64,000 nt of DNA from Lachancea dasiensis (Eukaryota; Ascomycota; Saccharomycetes; Saccharomycetales; Saccharomycetaceae): the NCBI GenBank assembly GCA_900074725.1, contig LT598458.1, positions 434,001 through 498,000 on the forward strand, read 5' to 3'. Shown here piece after piece: positions 7,354-16,315 of the stretch. Under the pieces are notes generated by a model. That model was not told the origin of the DNA and searched no databases. It saw nothing but the letters and a program-made list of their open reading frames with translations. Both the position numbers and the translations under genes were made by a program. Positions within the stretch are counted from its first letter, which is position 1. The number at the start of each line of letters is the position of its first letter.

Positions 7354-9405
7354 ATGAGCAGCTCTCAATACACTTGTTCAGACTTCACACCGCGGGCTTC
7401 CGCAACCGTCGCCGACAATGCCAGCGTTAACTCATTTGGGTCTTCAATCCGAGATTTAGGGCCACGTTCAGGGCTTGACCCCAGGGCACGGTCGACGTCC
7501 GACTTGTTTGAAGTCCCTAACCAAAGAATTAGGCCCAAACCTTATAAACGGTCTTCGACTCCAGCCATTGCAGCTCAAAGAAATCACCCCAACCTTTCGC
7601 TAATACCAGAACAGCAACACATACAGCCGCAACTAATGCACTCTCTCACGCCTTATCAAAAGCAACGGAGACGGATGAAAAACAGCTTCCAATTTCCAAA
7701 CGGCGAGAGTTTCACTCCCAAGCAAAAATCTACCAAATCGTTTGACCTCAAACCTGATGCTGGCCGATTTGAAAATCCTCGCCAACATAAACCTGGGCAT
7801 CTCCCAAAGTCTGTAAGTTGCAGCAATTTCCGTAGCGCAGCTCCTCGCGCCGATTTTGCTTCGCCTGCCCGAGTTCCCATGTCCGAGAGTCGTAGTGGAA
7901 GCTTCAGTAACGCATTGTCTCCCTCTGGACATCTGCCTCCGTACAATAGATTCCATAAGTCTGCGAGCATGTCTAGAATAGCGCCTCTCAGCCAACAGGT
8001 TAGGCAACCGCCATCCATGCCTCAAACATTTGCTGGTAAAAATCGCAGTATAACCTCTCTTCAATCTGTCCCGTCTCATCTCACTTGTGATTTCAATAAT
8101 AATTCCATCCCGAAAACGCAGGCCGTTTCCAGTAATAACTCCTCGACTAATAGCAGTAACAGTTTGAAGAGCGAGAACGTTGTGAGCAGCAATACTAGTA
8201 CTGATGCCAGTGAACCTCCTTTAAAATCGATGACTCCACTCAAAGGTAACGTGGCCTATTCGCTGTACGCACATGCTCCAAAGACCTCTTCTTCGCTGCA
8301 CAATTCCTCGATGCCTAAGAGAGAATCGGTAGCCCTAAATTCGCCAAAAAAAGGAGATTCCACTCCTAAGGAAACCCCCAAGCCCTCTAGCTCAAAAGGA
8401 GTTAAAAGGAGCGCGTCCTATCGTATAGGCGCTTTCTTCAAAAAGTTCCTGCCTTTCAAAAAAAGCGCTACTTCCAACCCTGATGCCAAGTTCAAGCCAG
8501 TCCCGCACACCAAACCTTTACCAAAAACTTCGAAAGAGGCTTCTTTCGCAACCCCAAAGATATCTGTCTCCCGGCCTAGTCTTTCTTCTTCTTACGTGAA
8601 CAAACTGACTATTGCTGATGAGGAGCTAGGGACAAGAGGAAAAGCTGTGGCACACAAATCACATCTCGAGGGACCAGAAATTGATGACGCTAATGATGGT
8701 GATAACGAAGGTGATGATGAAGACGACGAAGACGATCAGCTTTTGGATATTGATCTGGTTTTCGACAGTCTCTTGCTGAAAAACGACCACCCCGTCCCAA
8801 AACCATTGAGTTACATCAATGCAATAGAGAAGGCATCAATGACGGAGGGCTCTGATTTTCAAGGTGTCGAGCAGAAAAATGAAGAATTTGTGGATAACAA
8901 CGTGGACTATCAGCTTGTTCAAGAGTTTTCAAGATTAGGAAACTTTATAACTGATGAAACTAGTGAGCGCCGCCGGTCCGGTGCAGTCTCGCCCCCGCCG
9001 CGGTCGCTAAAAAGACCTCTCTTCGCAAGCAAAGCATCCGTTGCTGGATTCTACCGTCAAAGCGGCGAGCGAGTCGACAAAATAAGCTTGGACCTGCGTC
9101 TCGACCATAGCTTGAAAAAAGATTGGGAGTTCATTCACTACGATGCCGTTATATCTGCAAGTCTCTCCGAGGATAAGGCCGCGGTCAAGAAACTTAGATT
9201 TGGGCACGCTATTTACGTCAAGGATACTTATGCGTCGCAGGAATATGAGAGAAGTGACAAGAAATTCATTCGTGGTCGCCGCCGGATGATGCAGACCCAA
9301 AACATGGCCTTCATAGACGCTGTAAAGAGCCAGCTCAATGAGTTCAAGAAATCAGAGATGAAGGTTCATGGCGACAGTGTTCAGAACACACATTACTTTT
9401 TATAG
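7354..9405 (+). CDS. AFR1: Afr1/YER158C-family morphogenesis protein
   Basis: The 683-residue protein is largely low-complexity, rich in Ser, Pro, Asn and Lys. Identification rests on position and on a conserved C-terminus. In S. cerevisiae, AFR1 (YDR085C) lies between SSS1 and TVP23, and its sister YER158C lies beside BUR6; this gene sits exactly where the single ancestor should be. The last 85 residues contain KKLRFGHAIYVKDTYASQEY and end DSVQNTHYFL, the family tail. KKLRF resembles a PP1-docking RVxF motif, and Afr1 is known to bind Glc7 (the link here is inference). A basic patch (KRSASYRIGAFFKKFLPFKK, about residues 350-370) could contact membrane. An acidic block (NDGDNEGDDEDDEDDQ) follows. 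Afr1 controls mating-projection shape and pheromone receptor signalling. Start at ATG 7354; a GTG precedes it. Confidence 0.8.
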   Translation: MSSSQYTCSDFTPRASATVADNASVNSFGSSIRDLGPRSGLDPRARSTSDLFEVPNQRIRPKPYKRSSTPAIAAQRNHPNLSLIPEQQHIQPQLMHSLTPYQKQRRRMKNSFQFPNGESFTPKQKSTKSFDLKPDAGRFENPRQHKPGHLPKSVSCSNFRSAAPRADFASPARVPMSESRSGSFSNALSPSGHLPPYNRFHKSASMSRIAPLSQQVRQPPSMPQTFAGKNRSITSLQSVPSHLTCDFNNNSIPKTQAVSSNNSSTNSSNSLKSENVVSSNTSTDASEPPLKSMTPLKGNVAYSLYAHAPKTSSSLHNSSMPKRESVALNSPKKGDSTPKETPKPSSSKGVKRSASYRIGAFFKKFLPFKKSATSNPDAKFKPVPHTKPLPKTSKEASFATPKISVSRPSLSSSYVNKLTIADEELGTRGKAVAHKSHLEGPEIDDANDGDNEGDDEDDEDDQLLDIDLVFDSLLLKNDHPVPKPLSYINAIEKASMTEGSDFQGVEQKNEEFVDNNVDYQLVQEFSRLGNFITDETSERRRSGAVSPPPRSLKRPLFASKASVAGFYRQSGERVDKISLDLRLDHSLKKDWEFIHYDAVISASLSEDKAAVKKLRFGHAIYVKDTYASQEYERSDKKFIRGRRRMMQTQNMAFIDAVKSQLNEFKKSEMKVHGDSVQNTHYFL

Positions 9406-10068
9406 CCACGAATTTGCAAAGATATGATATTAGATAGTTACATGCCACCTTGATACAAATAATTTCATCAATATATGAACAGGCCACTATAACTATGACG
9501 ATTTGTATATTCCCTGACTGCCAATTGCTGCGTCGCTTACATAGAGTGATCCTCAAAATTTGTCAATCCGAGTGAGTGTACGCGAGCTCGCTAAACCAAC
9601 GCTGGATTAATTTTCACAGCAGTACCTATATCAGTTGTAGGAGCACACAAGGAGAGAGCTTTACTTTGTCATCAACTCGAGAATGGTAATTGAATGAACA
9701 ACTCTGTGAATAGTTTCTTTTGGAAGAAGGAAAACAAATAAAAAGGACCTCAAACGTACACTTATTTGAGAGAGATAACGGGGGAAACCAAGAATCCGTT
9801 TCTCTTCCTGATACAGAGCTCTTTAGCTCTTAGGCGCCCTGCTTCCTGTATACCTGTCGTACACAGTTAGTTCATCTTAACCATAGAAAGCTTAGTTGTA
9901 GCCAACAAGACACACATAAGAAATATCTTGAACCCACAGGGCTATTTTTTGTGAATTGCATGCTCATTGCCCTAATCTTTGGCTGATATATTTGGCGCCC
10001 CAATCAGGCATTATAAATCCCTCGCTACTTTCTGAAACCCATTAGCAGTTGAACCCTGTATTGTTAAA
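9406..10068. other. Intergenic region with TVP23 promoter
   Basis: No gene is recognisable in these 663 bases. A TATA-like element (CATTATAAATCCC, about 10010-10022) lies some 50 bases upstream of the TVP23 start. Confidence 0.65.
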
Positions 10069-10656
10069 ATGGATCATGTCAAGAATTTCTACCATATGAT
10101 CTTGGAATCATCACACCCTCTAACTATGGGCTTGCATCTGATCGGAAAGGCAGCTCCTATTGTTTTTTACTTGATAGGATCATGGTTTATGAGCTTCACA
10201 GCCCAGTTCATTGCGGTTTTACTTTTATTGGCCGGGGACTTTTACATTACCAAAAACATAACAGGCCGCAAGCTTGTGCAGCTACGGTGGTGGTATGACT
10301 CTGTAAACGCGGAGAGCGGACCAATGTCTTTTGAATCGCATAAGCAGTACGCCCCGGGCCCCCCTATAAATCCCATAGATTCGAAATTATTTTGGACGTC
10401 GGTCTACGTTGCCCCCGTTGTTTGGATTATATTTGGGGTGATGTGTCTATTGCAAGCTAAATTGCTGTACCTGGTTTTGATTGCCATGGCTATATGTTTA
10501 ACCGGTTGGAATGCGCAAGGCTTTAGAAATTGTGACAAGTGGGATCCATCTGCCCAGGAAGGGCAATCCGACAGTTGGTGGCAACTACCTAACGTAGGGA
10601 GTCTTGAAAACCTTGGAAGGCTTGCAAGGCTCCAAAATATGTTCAGGTCGACTTAG
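10069..10656 (+). CDS. TVP23: Tvp23 Golgi membrane protein
   Basis: The 195-residue protein is nearly the length of S. cerevisiae Tvp23 (199). It has four hydrophobic helices in two pairs (about residues 20-40, 42-60, 108-128 and 130-146). Between and after them are the family signatures [14 protein letters not shown] and [18 protein letters not shown]. Tvp23 resides in late Golgi vesicles and takes part in vesicular transport with Yip-family proteins. The ATG at 10069 starts the conserved region. The gene converges on RRP8 with only 105 bases between the stop codons, as in YDR084C-YDR083W. Confidence 0.95.
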   Translation: MDHVKNFYHMILESSHPLTMGLHLIGKAAPIVFYLIGSWFMSFTAQFIAVLLLLAGDFYITKNITGRKLVQLRWWYDSVNAESGPMSFESHKQYAPGPPINPIDSKLFWTSVYVAPVVWIIFGVMCLLQAKLLYLVLIAMAICLTGWNAQGFRNCDKWDPSAQEGQSDSWWQLPNVGSLENLGRLARLQNMFRST

Positions 10657-10761
10657 TCTCAGTTTTCTATAAAGTACAAAATATTTAGAGTTCGAAAAAC
10701 CATCAAACCTTTGAATTGCCATGACCTTCTTCCACTATCAAGCTGAATTAATAATGATACT

Positions 10762-11985
10762 CTATCTCCTTTTGTAGATGCAAGGCTTTAATAACCATTT
10801 TCCTTCTGGGTTTTTAGACCTCTTTGTTTCCAATTCCTCTTTTTCAGATTCCACTTCGATGAATTTTTGCCTACGCTCCAGTTTGGCCTTCCGTTCTTCG
10901 ATGATTTCCTGAGGCGGCTTGAAGAATTCGAACCTGGTAAACATCTTGTTGGTGTCGTCAGTCTTCTTGTGGAAAAACCCGAGCAACTTGATAGCATTGA
11001 CAAACTCGTCACCCTGGCGATCCGCGAACCGTGATTTTATTTCTGCAATCCATAGCTCACCACGAGGAGCCAATAGCCTGTACGCCTCCTTGATAAAGTC
11101 TAAAAAGTTAGTTCCCATCAGAGCCAAGCAGAACACCACCACAGTGCAAGATCCATCTGGCAAAGGCACATTTCTGATGTCAGCCACAGTGACTAGCTTG
11201 TTGGCCTTCTTTAAATCAAAACTGTGAACTACACAGTTTTTCTTGAAATGCTTCTTTTGCTTGCGGTTGTACTGGGCGTAGAAATTCTGGAGGTCTTGGG
11301 CCAGCTGTGCTTCGCCACATCCCATATCAGCAACCACAATCTTTTTGTCGGCAGCGAGACCCGGCAGCCCACCAGGGGCGTTCACAGGCTTCTGCGATCT
11401 GGCACGAAACTGTTCAACGAAAACGTCCACTGGATTTTCAGGCCAAGCTTGAACTTGAGATCTGAAACCATCATGGTATTCATCAAAAAGCTCAGGCTGC
11501 TTCTTAATTAGCTCCAGGGCATTTTCCGATGTAATGGTGTACAACTGTTCATTGATCCACCTAAACCGCGAGCCACTCAATTTGGCCATCATCTTTTGTT
11601 GCAATGCAGTCAGCGGCTTTTTCGAAATAACAGCTTCTTCAGAATCTGCTTTTGCGAGCTCAGATGAGCCATTAGAGTCGCTGCGTTTACGTTTATTGCT
11701 CGTAGAGTCATGTTTCTCGGTGATGGACGAACTCTTACGATCTGCTTGGGCCTTCTTCGAAACCTTCCTGGACTCGGGACTCCCTTGAGGTTCAACCTCG
11801 TCTTCTCCTTCCTTTTCGACTGCATAGTTGTTATGCTCATCTTCGGTCTCTTTTAGCCTTCTCTCGTGAGCTTTCTTCGCTTTTTCCTTTCTCTCCTTCT
11901 TCTTGTTCTGTTTCTTGGTGTTAGCACTATCGTAAGAAACTTCATTGGTTTTCAGATCCCAACCTTCCACTTGAAACAAAACCAT
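10762..11985 (-). CDS. RRP8: Rrp8 25S rRNA m1A methyltransferase
   Basis: The 407-residue nucleolar protein is a SAM-dependent methyltransferase. It makes N1-methyladenosine in helix 25.1 of 25S rRNA and is needed for normal early pre-rRNA cleavage. The N-terminus MVLFQVEGWDLKT matches the family start. A long Lys/Glu-rich linker (to about residue 125) follows, then the conserved ALQQKMMAKLSGSRFRWINEQLYT entry segment. The SAM-binding motif is VVADMGCGEAQLA (about residues 217-229), followed by FCLALMGTNFLDFIKEAYRLL. Start: the frame is open for another 52 codons upstream to an ATG at 12141. I chose ATG 11985 because it gives the family N-terminus. It is convergent with TVP23. Confidence 0.95.
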   Translation of the reverse strand: MVLFQVEGWDLKTNEVSYDSANTKKQNKKKERKEKAKKAHERRLKETEDEHNNYAVEKEGEDEVEPQGSPESRKVSKKAQADRKSSSITEKHDSTSNKRKRSDSNGSSELAKADSEEAVISKKPLTALQQKMMAKLSGSRFRWINEQLYTITSENALELIKKQPELFDEYHDGFRSQVQAWPENPVDVFVEQFRARSQKPVNAPGGLPGLAADKKIVVADMGCGEAQLAQDLQNFYAQYNRKQKKHFKKNCVVHSFDLKKANKLVTVADIRNVPLPDGSCTVVVFCLALMGTNFLDFIKEAYRLLAPRGELWIAEIKSRFADRQGDEFVNAIKLLGFFHKKTDDTNKMFTRFEFFKPPQEIIEERKAKLERRQKFIEVESEKEELETKRSKNPEGKWLLKPCIYKRR

Positions 11986-12979
11986 AGTTGTAGTACAATA
12001 TGCTTGGGCTAGAAAGTAAGCTCTCGAACACACTGTTACTGCGATGAGCTTTTCTATCTTCTGCCATGGCCATCGATTTTTCACCAAAATATATGTCCTT
12101 TCGTACGGCTCATCGCCTTTTGGCACGGCCTCTAAACTCAACAGCGACAGCGTCAGAGCCAGGCCCCAATGAGTGTCGGACTATCATTTTGGTAGTCGTT
12201 AGTTTATTGGTGCCCCTAAACTCGTATAGAGCCTCTGGGGCTGTAGGGGTTTCTCCGTTCCATTTTTTTTCATTAACTTTGTGGGGGCAACGTTAATATT
12301 ACCTCTTCGTAGTCAAAAGAGCAAGTGGCTATGCGGTCCACCTTATCCACAACTTGATTCCAAGCTAGAGTTTTTTCACAGCTGCTTAATGGGGGGGGGG
12401 ATGCCATTTTTCCAATTGCCAACACTTCGGCGCACGACCAATTTTTTGAAAACCCATGTGCAGACCTGACAGGTGTACTATCCACAAACGGCATTGCCAC
12501 TAACACAAAGCTGCCTCACTTCTGCTTTCTCCAAAGGGTCTAAGCTCTCTGTATATCACTCCTGGGGGGTAACAAAATCGACATCAAATATGAAAGTACA
12601 GATTTCACGGCCCAGTCTGAAACGAAGGTGAGGCACGCCGGAGTCTGCAAGCCTCTCAGTTCAAGTACTGACAAGATGTTCGTTTCCCTCACTTCCATAA
12701 CCTTTCCATTCGCAGCGTTAATTGGCATCGCCCAAAAGGGTAACTTTAGTGTATATTATCACTAAATCGGCTTTCTCATGAACCACAGAAGAACTTTGAC
12801 TTGATAACGCCGGAGACCCCGGCATGAACCTGATTTCAACATTGTCTCATCACCTACTATGGATTTTTCTTCGGTTTGTATAAGTACAGCGTCGCTTTCC
12901 CACTTTTCAATCTGACGAAGACGAACCTTCAAGCACGCCAATCAATTTACATTTCGAAATCAACACACCACCCACAACA
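11986..12979. other. Intergenic region between RRP8 and the a-factor gene
   Basis: These 994 bases hold both the RRP8 promoter and the pheromone gene promoter. A run of ten G lies at 12391-12400. A pheromone-response-like element TGAAACG is at 12618-12624. The a2-Mcm1 candidate is listed separately. A TATA-like TGTATAAGTAC lies near 12877-12887. In S. cerevisiae the gene next to RRP8 is STN1; no STN1-like sequence is visible here. Confidence 0.65.
12840..12862 (+). promoter_or_regulatory. Candidate a-specific gene operator (a2 site plus Mcm1 site)
   Basis: CATTGTC at 12840-12846 is followed, after six bases, by CCTACTATGG at 12853-12862. The first matches the HMG-protein a2 site described for a-specific genes of yeasts that keep positive control. 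The second fits the Mcm1 consensus (CC-N6-GG) with one departure inside. The pair lies about 118 bases upstream of the pheromone ATG, and a TATA-like sequence lies between. The arrangement is inferred from known operators and not tested. Confidence 0.5.
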
Positions 12980-13081
12980 ATGCAACCAACCGCCCAGGCC
13001 ACCCAGAAAGATACTTCTGAAGACAAGGATAACTGGATTCACAAAGGCTACGCCTGGAATCCACAATGTGTGATTGTTTGA
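12980..13081 (+). CDS. MFA: a-factor mating pheromone precursor
   Basis: This 33-residue ORF has the full plan of yeast a-factor precursors. It starts MQPTAQATQK, continues with an acidic/polar leader ending in DKDN, and ends with the mature peptide WIHKGYAWNPQC plus the CaaX tail CVIV. S. cerevisiae Mfa1 starts MQPSTATAAPKEKTSSEKKDN and its mature peptide is YIIKGVFWDPAC, with tail CVIA. The N-terminus, the lysine-asparagine processing site (cut before the 12-mer), the KG-x-x-W-x-P-x-C pattern and the prenylation box all correspond. By homology the cysteine is farnesylated and carboxymethylated, the precursor is clipped by Ste24 and Axl1-type proteases, and the peptide is exported by Ste6. 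The gene lies between RRP8 and ATP14, at the join of two ancestral blocks. It is expected to be expressed only in a cells. Confidence 0.93.
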   Translation: MQPTAQATQKDTSEDKDNWIHKGYAWNPQCVIV

Positions 13082-13971
13082 GGTGACAGATTGGCACAAA
13101 ATGACTCCTCTATATTACTGGATTCGGGGCTCGAATCTAAGCAGAATTTCCAAAGCGTCTTCTGCCTTCCTAAGTCCACAGTATTTGCAGTGTTTGCAAG
13201 AGCAGCGAACCGAGCATCAGAGTGCTGGGCTCGGTATGATAATTTATTATGCCCTTTTATTTTTTTTTACCCTAGCGACGCGCTGTTATCTAGCTCTGAG
13301 AGGCGTTCAAACAGCTGTACAGCGGTATGTTGGGCCTTTACTCCTTATCTTCAATATCTATCATTCAGGTCTATAATGATTATAGCACAATCACAGTTAA
13401 GCTTTTAATGTCTTTTACCTCGAATTGTATTTTCGGGCCCTTACTTCATAAAGGCTAAGAAATCGACCAAGAGCTAATCATAAAGGCTAAGGAATCCACC
13501 AAGAACTAATCATAAAGGAGAGTCAAAAGTGTCACCGGAGAATATCGCCAGGGTTCAGGTCTCACGTCTACTCGCCAACACCGGGCGCCATTTTGTGATA
13601 AAGTGATAGTGGACTAGAAAGTCACTAGCTACGGAAAACGTATATTACACTTTTTGTAACACCATCAGATTCGTCCGGATCACCGCCTTCTTTGAGCTTT
13701 CTAACCCAGCTGGCCACTCTGTCCTCTATTACTACGAGAGGCCACCCTTACGACTGCAGATTGATCTGTATATCATATCAAACGAACCAATAATATTCTA
13801 CAGAAACTCGTCGTGCGTAGGTACACACAATACACCTGGAATTGTCTTCCAGTGCTGAAAAAAAGCTTCGTAACGATGGTGTTGCAGGAAACCGGTTTTC
13901 TTTGTTCGTGGACTGTTTACGAACATCTCTGGAGCTGTCGATAGTAGTCCGTTGATCCGCATCCTGGTATA
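13082..13971. other. Intergenic region downstream of the a-factor gene
   Basis: These 890 bases hold no recognisable gene. Frames of about 100 codons between 13074 and 13408 overlap the pheromone gene end and have no family resemblance. A two-and-a-bit copy repeat lies at 13447-13518. The end of the stretch is the ATP14 promoter. Confidence 0.65.
13447..13518. repeat. 32-bp tandem repeat, two copies plus a fragment
   Basis: Units at 13447-13478 and 13479-13510 begin CATAAAGGCTAAG and end with CTAAT. They differ at three positions. A third start (CATAAAGG) at 13511-13518 breaks off. Confidence 0.9.
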
Positions 13972-14310
13972 ATGTTTTTGCAAGCTTTGAAGTTCGCTGC
14001 TCCAAGAGCCACCCGCACTTTCGCCTCTACCGGTGTCAGAGCGAATGCCATCCAAGAGTTGTACCTAAAGGAAATCAAAAGCGTAAAGCTTCAACCAGTC
14101 AGTGCCAAAGATGCCGAAGGTAGCGTTAAACCATGGTCTGCCCCAAAAGCCCCTCAAACACCAGAATTGGAAGGTCAAGGACCAGAGGCTCTGAAAGCTT
14201 ACGTTGATGAAGATGTGCTAGTGTCCAAGACTCAAGAAGAATCCGCAGCAGAGACCGAGGAACAAGACTGGTTGGTGCTCGAGGAAATCGAAGAGGAAAC
14301 TCACCATTGA
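13972..14310 (+). CDS. ATP14: Subunit h of mitochondrial F1Fo-ATP synthase
   Basis: The 112-residue protein corresponds to S. cerevisiae Atp14 (124 residues), subunit h in the peripheral stalk of ATP synthase. Residues 1-20 or so (MFLQALKFAAPRATRTFAST) form a basic, hydroxylated mitochondrial targeting sequence. The mature part has the conserved run AIQELYLKEIKSVKLQP, then DAEGSVKPW and LEGQGPEALKAYV. The acidic C-terminus EEQDWLVLEEIEEE keeps the DWLVL motif. The ATG at 13972 is the first in frame. ATP14 is YLR295C; going rightwards the window follows the YLR29x-YLR27x order almost without gaps. Confidence 0.95.
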   Translation: MFLQALKFAAPRATRTFASTGVRANAIQELYLKEIKSVKLQPVSAKDAEGSVKPWSAPKAPQTPELEGQGPEALKAYVDEDVLVSKTQEESAAETEEQDWLVLEEIEEETHH

Positions 14311-14608
14311 TTTGCGGAAATCATTGCACCGTCGACCATTACAAATCAACAAAGAACCACCACATGCATCTTTGCACTTGTAAGCTGCCAGGGCAAGATA
14401 AGAAAAGTGTCGTCCATATATATTCATGAGTAACGAGCCAGCACCGGAGTGTATACTACATACGAGCCCCAACTAGAAGTAAACTTCAAAGCATGGGACT
14501 CTTCAAGTCGATTCTAAGCATTCCCAAGCAAAATTGTGTTCAGGACCATTGAAGAAAAATATTTTGAAAGGGCTGAACAGGTACGGCGAAAGGAAAGCCC
14601 TTTAGTCG

Positions 14609-15361
14609 ATGAGCACACCCTCAAAGTTCTCCAGTATCCATGATGCTGCTCGGTACGTGAATGAAGAACTACATCGACGGTCCGTTCTGCCCGCTTCTCG
14701 CAAATTATTGTTCCCCACGATAGATGACACGCTAGAACCACAGTTGGCCCGAATCAACAATGATAAGCTGATCATCAACACAATACACAAGCTCTTGAAG
14801 AGACTGGATGAGGCGGAGGACGCCACTGTCGAAGATTTGACTCCCAAGGACCATACTCTTGATATCGATGACAATGGCTCGTTTAGCGTTAAGGCAAGGG
14901 GAACCTCCGAAAATAAAGTAGTCAAGCCGGACTCCAGGCACGCTCAGGTGTCTCTGCGACGTTACGAAGTTACTTTGGAGCAATTGAGGTCGAGACTAAA
15001 GCAGAAGGGGCCCGATTTAACGTGGTCGACACAACCCATCCCAGAGCAGCAGACCAAAAAGCCATCGGTCGAGGCAAACGGCGACGAGGCTACCACTGTG
15101 CTCCTGGGTAGCTTAATACATCATAAGGCTGTTTCCGCTGCTGTATTGGGACATATGATAGACTTTCTACAGTCGTGCAACGGGTATCTATACACGCGCT
15201 GCGTGCATGATTGCGGCTGTCAACTCCCACCAAAAATTCAGTTGGACTTGCCGGACAATAGTCGCAAGGATGCGGAGTCTGGGCTCTCGGAGACGGTACA
15301 GAAATTGCAGGAGCTTTTGAACGACTGGTACGATATTGCAAAATTGTTACAAGACGATTGA
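14609..15361 (+). CDS. Conserved-looking protein of unknown function
   Basis: I do not recognise this 250-residue protein. It starts MSTPSKFSSIHDAARYVNEEL and carries a helical N-terminal segment with the run ARINNDKLIINTIHKLLKRLDEAED (written here in two parts: ARINNDKLIINTI, HKLLKRLDEAED). A middle helix is rich in Arg, Leu and Lys (RRYEVTLEQLRSRLKQK), and the C-terminal helical part ends DWYDIAKLLQDD. No signal peptide or membrane segment is seen. The N-terminal pattern faintly recalls the ADIP/Msd1 family of spindle-pole anchoring proteins, but this is only an impression. It has normal codon use and a clean ATG, and the frame is undisturbed over 753 bases between ATP14 and GSP1. S. cerevisiae has only a dubious ORF (YLR294C) at this position, so the gene was lost or diverged there. 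Confidence 0.75.
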   Translation: MSTPSKFSSIHDAARYVNEELHRRSVLPASRKLLFPTIDDTLEPQLARINNDKLIINTIHKLLKRLDEAEDATVEDLTPKDHTLDIDDNGSFSVKARGTSENKVVKPDSRHAQVSLRRYEVTLEQLRSRLKQKGPDLTWSTQPIPEQQTKKPSVEANGDEATTVLLGSLIHHKAVSAAVLGHMIDFLQSCNGYLYTRCVHDCGCQLPPKIQLDLPDNSRKDAESGLSETVQKLQELLNDWYDIAKLLQDD

Positions 15362-16315
15362 ACTGTAGCTGCTATTGTACGCTATTGTGCTCGTACCACT
15401 TTAGACTCTGCTAGATGGCGTAAAGCACGGTCAACTATAGGGAATAGTCGAAGGGAGCTGCTGCGGGGGCACAATTTGATATTTTGGTACACCCACATAA
15501 TTGACGAACGGCGTCAGCGTCACTCCGCAGTCTAGACCTTTTGGACCCCTCCTACTTGAACCTTTTCTTCATGAGCACGCAATTTCCGTGCGTGGATAGC
15601 GGCAGCAGTTGGTACTGCCCTCTATGCTGGCAATGACAGAAACGGCTGTCAGATATGTGTCACTTTATACTATCGTGGCGCCGCACCCTAAACCTTTCTA
15701 GTAGCATTTTCGATGCCCGAAGCAACCCATTTGACAACCCAAAAGAATGCTCATTGTGCGTGCACGGGAGCCTTCTGAACCGGCCAACGCAACCGGCCAA
15801 CGCAACCTACGGTGTCTCTTGGCTCATACGATCAGGCCCTCGACGATGATTTGAAGCGATAGGGTATACACGTATAAGATGATCCCTGATGTGTCACTTG
15901 CTTGAGAAAATGCCAAAGGAGAAGAAAACGCGCAGGTTGCAAATCTTGAATACTCGCTTATGACCAAAGCAGCATTTTCAACAGCTGTGGGCAACTGAGA
16001 CTCTAATCACCTTCCCCACCAACTTCTGTTCGCTTTCGCTCAGGTCAGTCTCACGAGACCTTTCTGTAACTATTAACGGTGTAAGCCCCGCGGCCGTTAT
16101 GGTCGCTTGATACGGATTTGAAATATTTTTTTTAAAAAAAACTCGATTTGAAGAGCTCTCACATCAAGACTTTTGCTTGTTTGAACTCTTGCTCCTATAA
16201 AGTAACTAGGTTTAATTGTTTGATCTAACAACCCTTATACCACAAAAAGGGTTTAAGTGTATCACTATATTATCTTTGGTTACATCTCACAAGTCTTAGC
16301 TGCCATAAGATCGAA
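15362..16315. other. Long GSP1 upstream region
   Basis: No gene is recognisable in these 954 bases. A perfect 13-bp tandem pair (CCGGCCAACGCAA) lies at 15780-15805. A T-run followed by an A-run at about 16127-16141 and a TATA element (CCTATAAAG, about 16194-16202) precede GSP1, as expected for a strongly expressed gene. Confidence 0.7.

Noticed and set aside
13074-13408. Frames of about 100 codons after the a-factor gene
   Set aside because: They overlap the pheromone gene end and have no family-like sequence.
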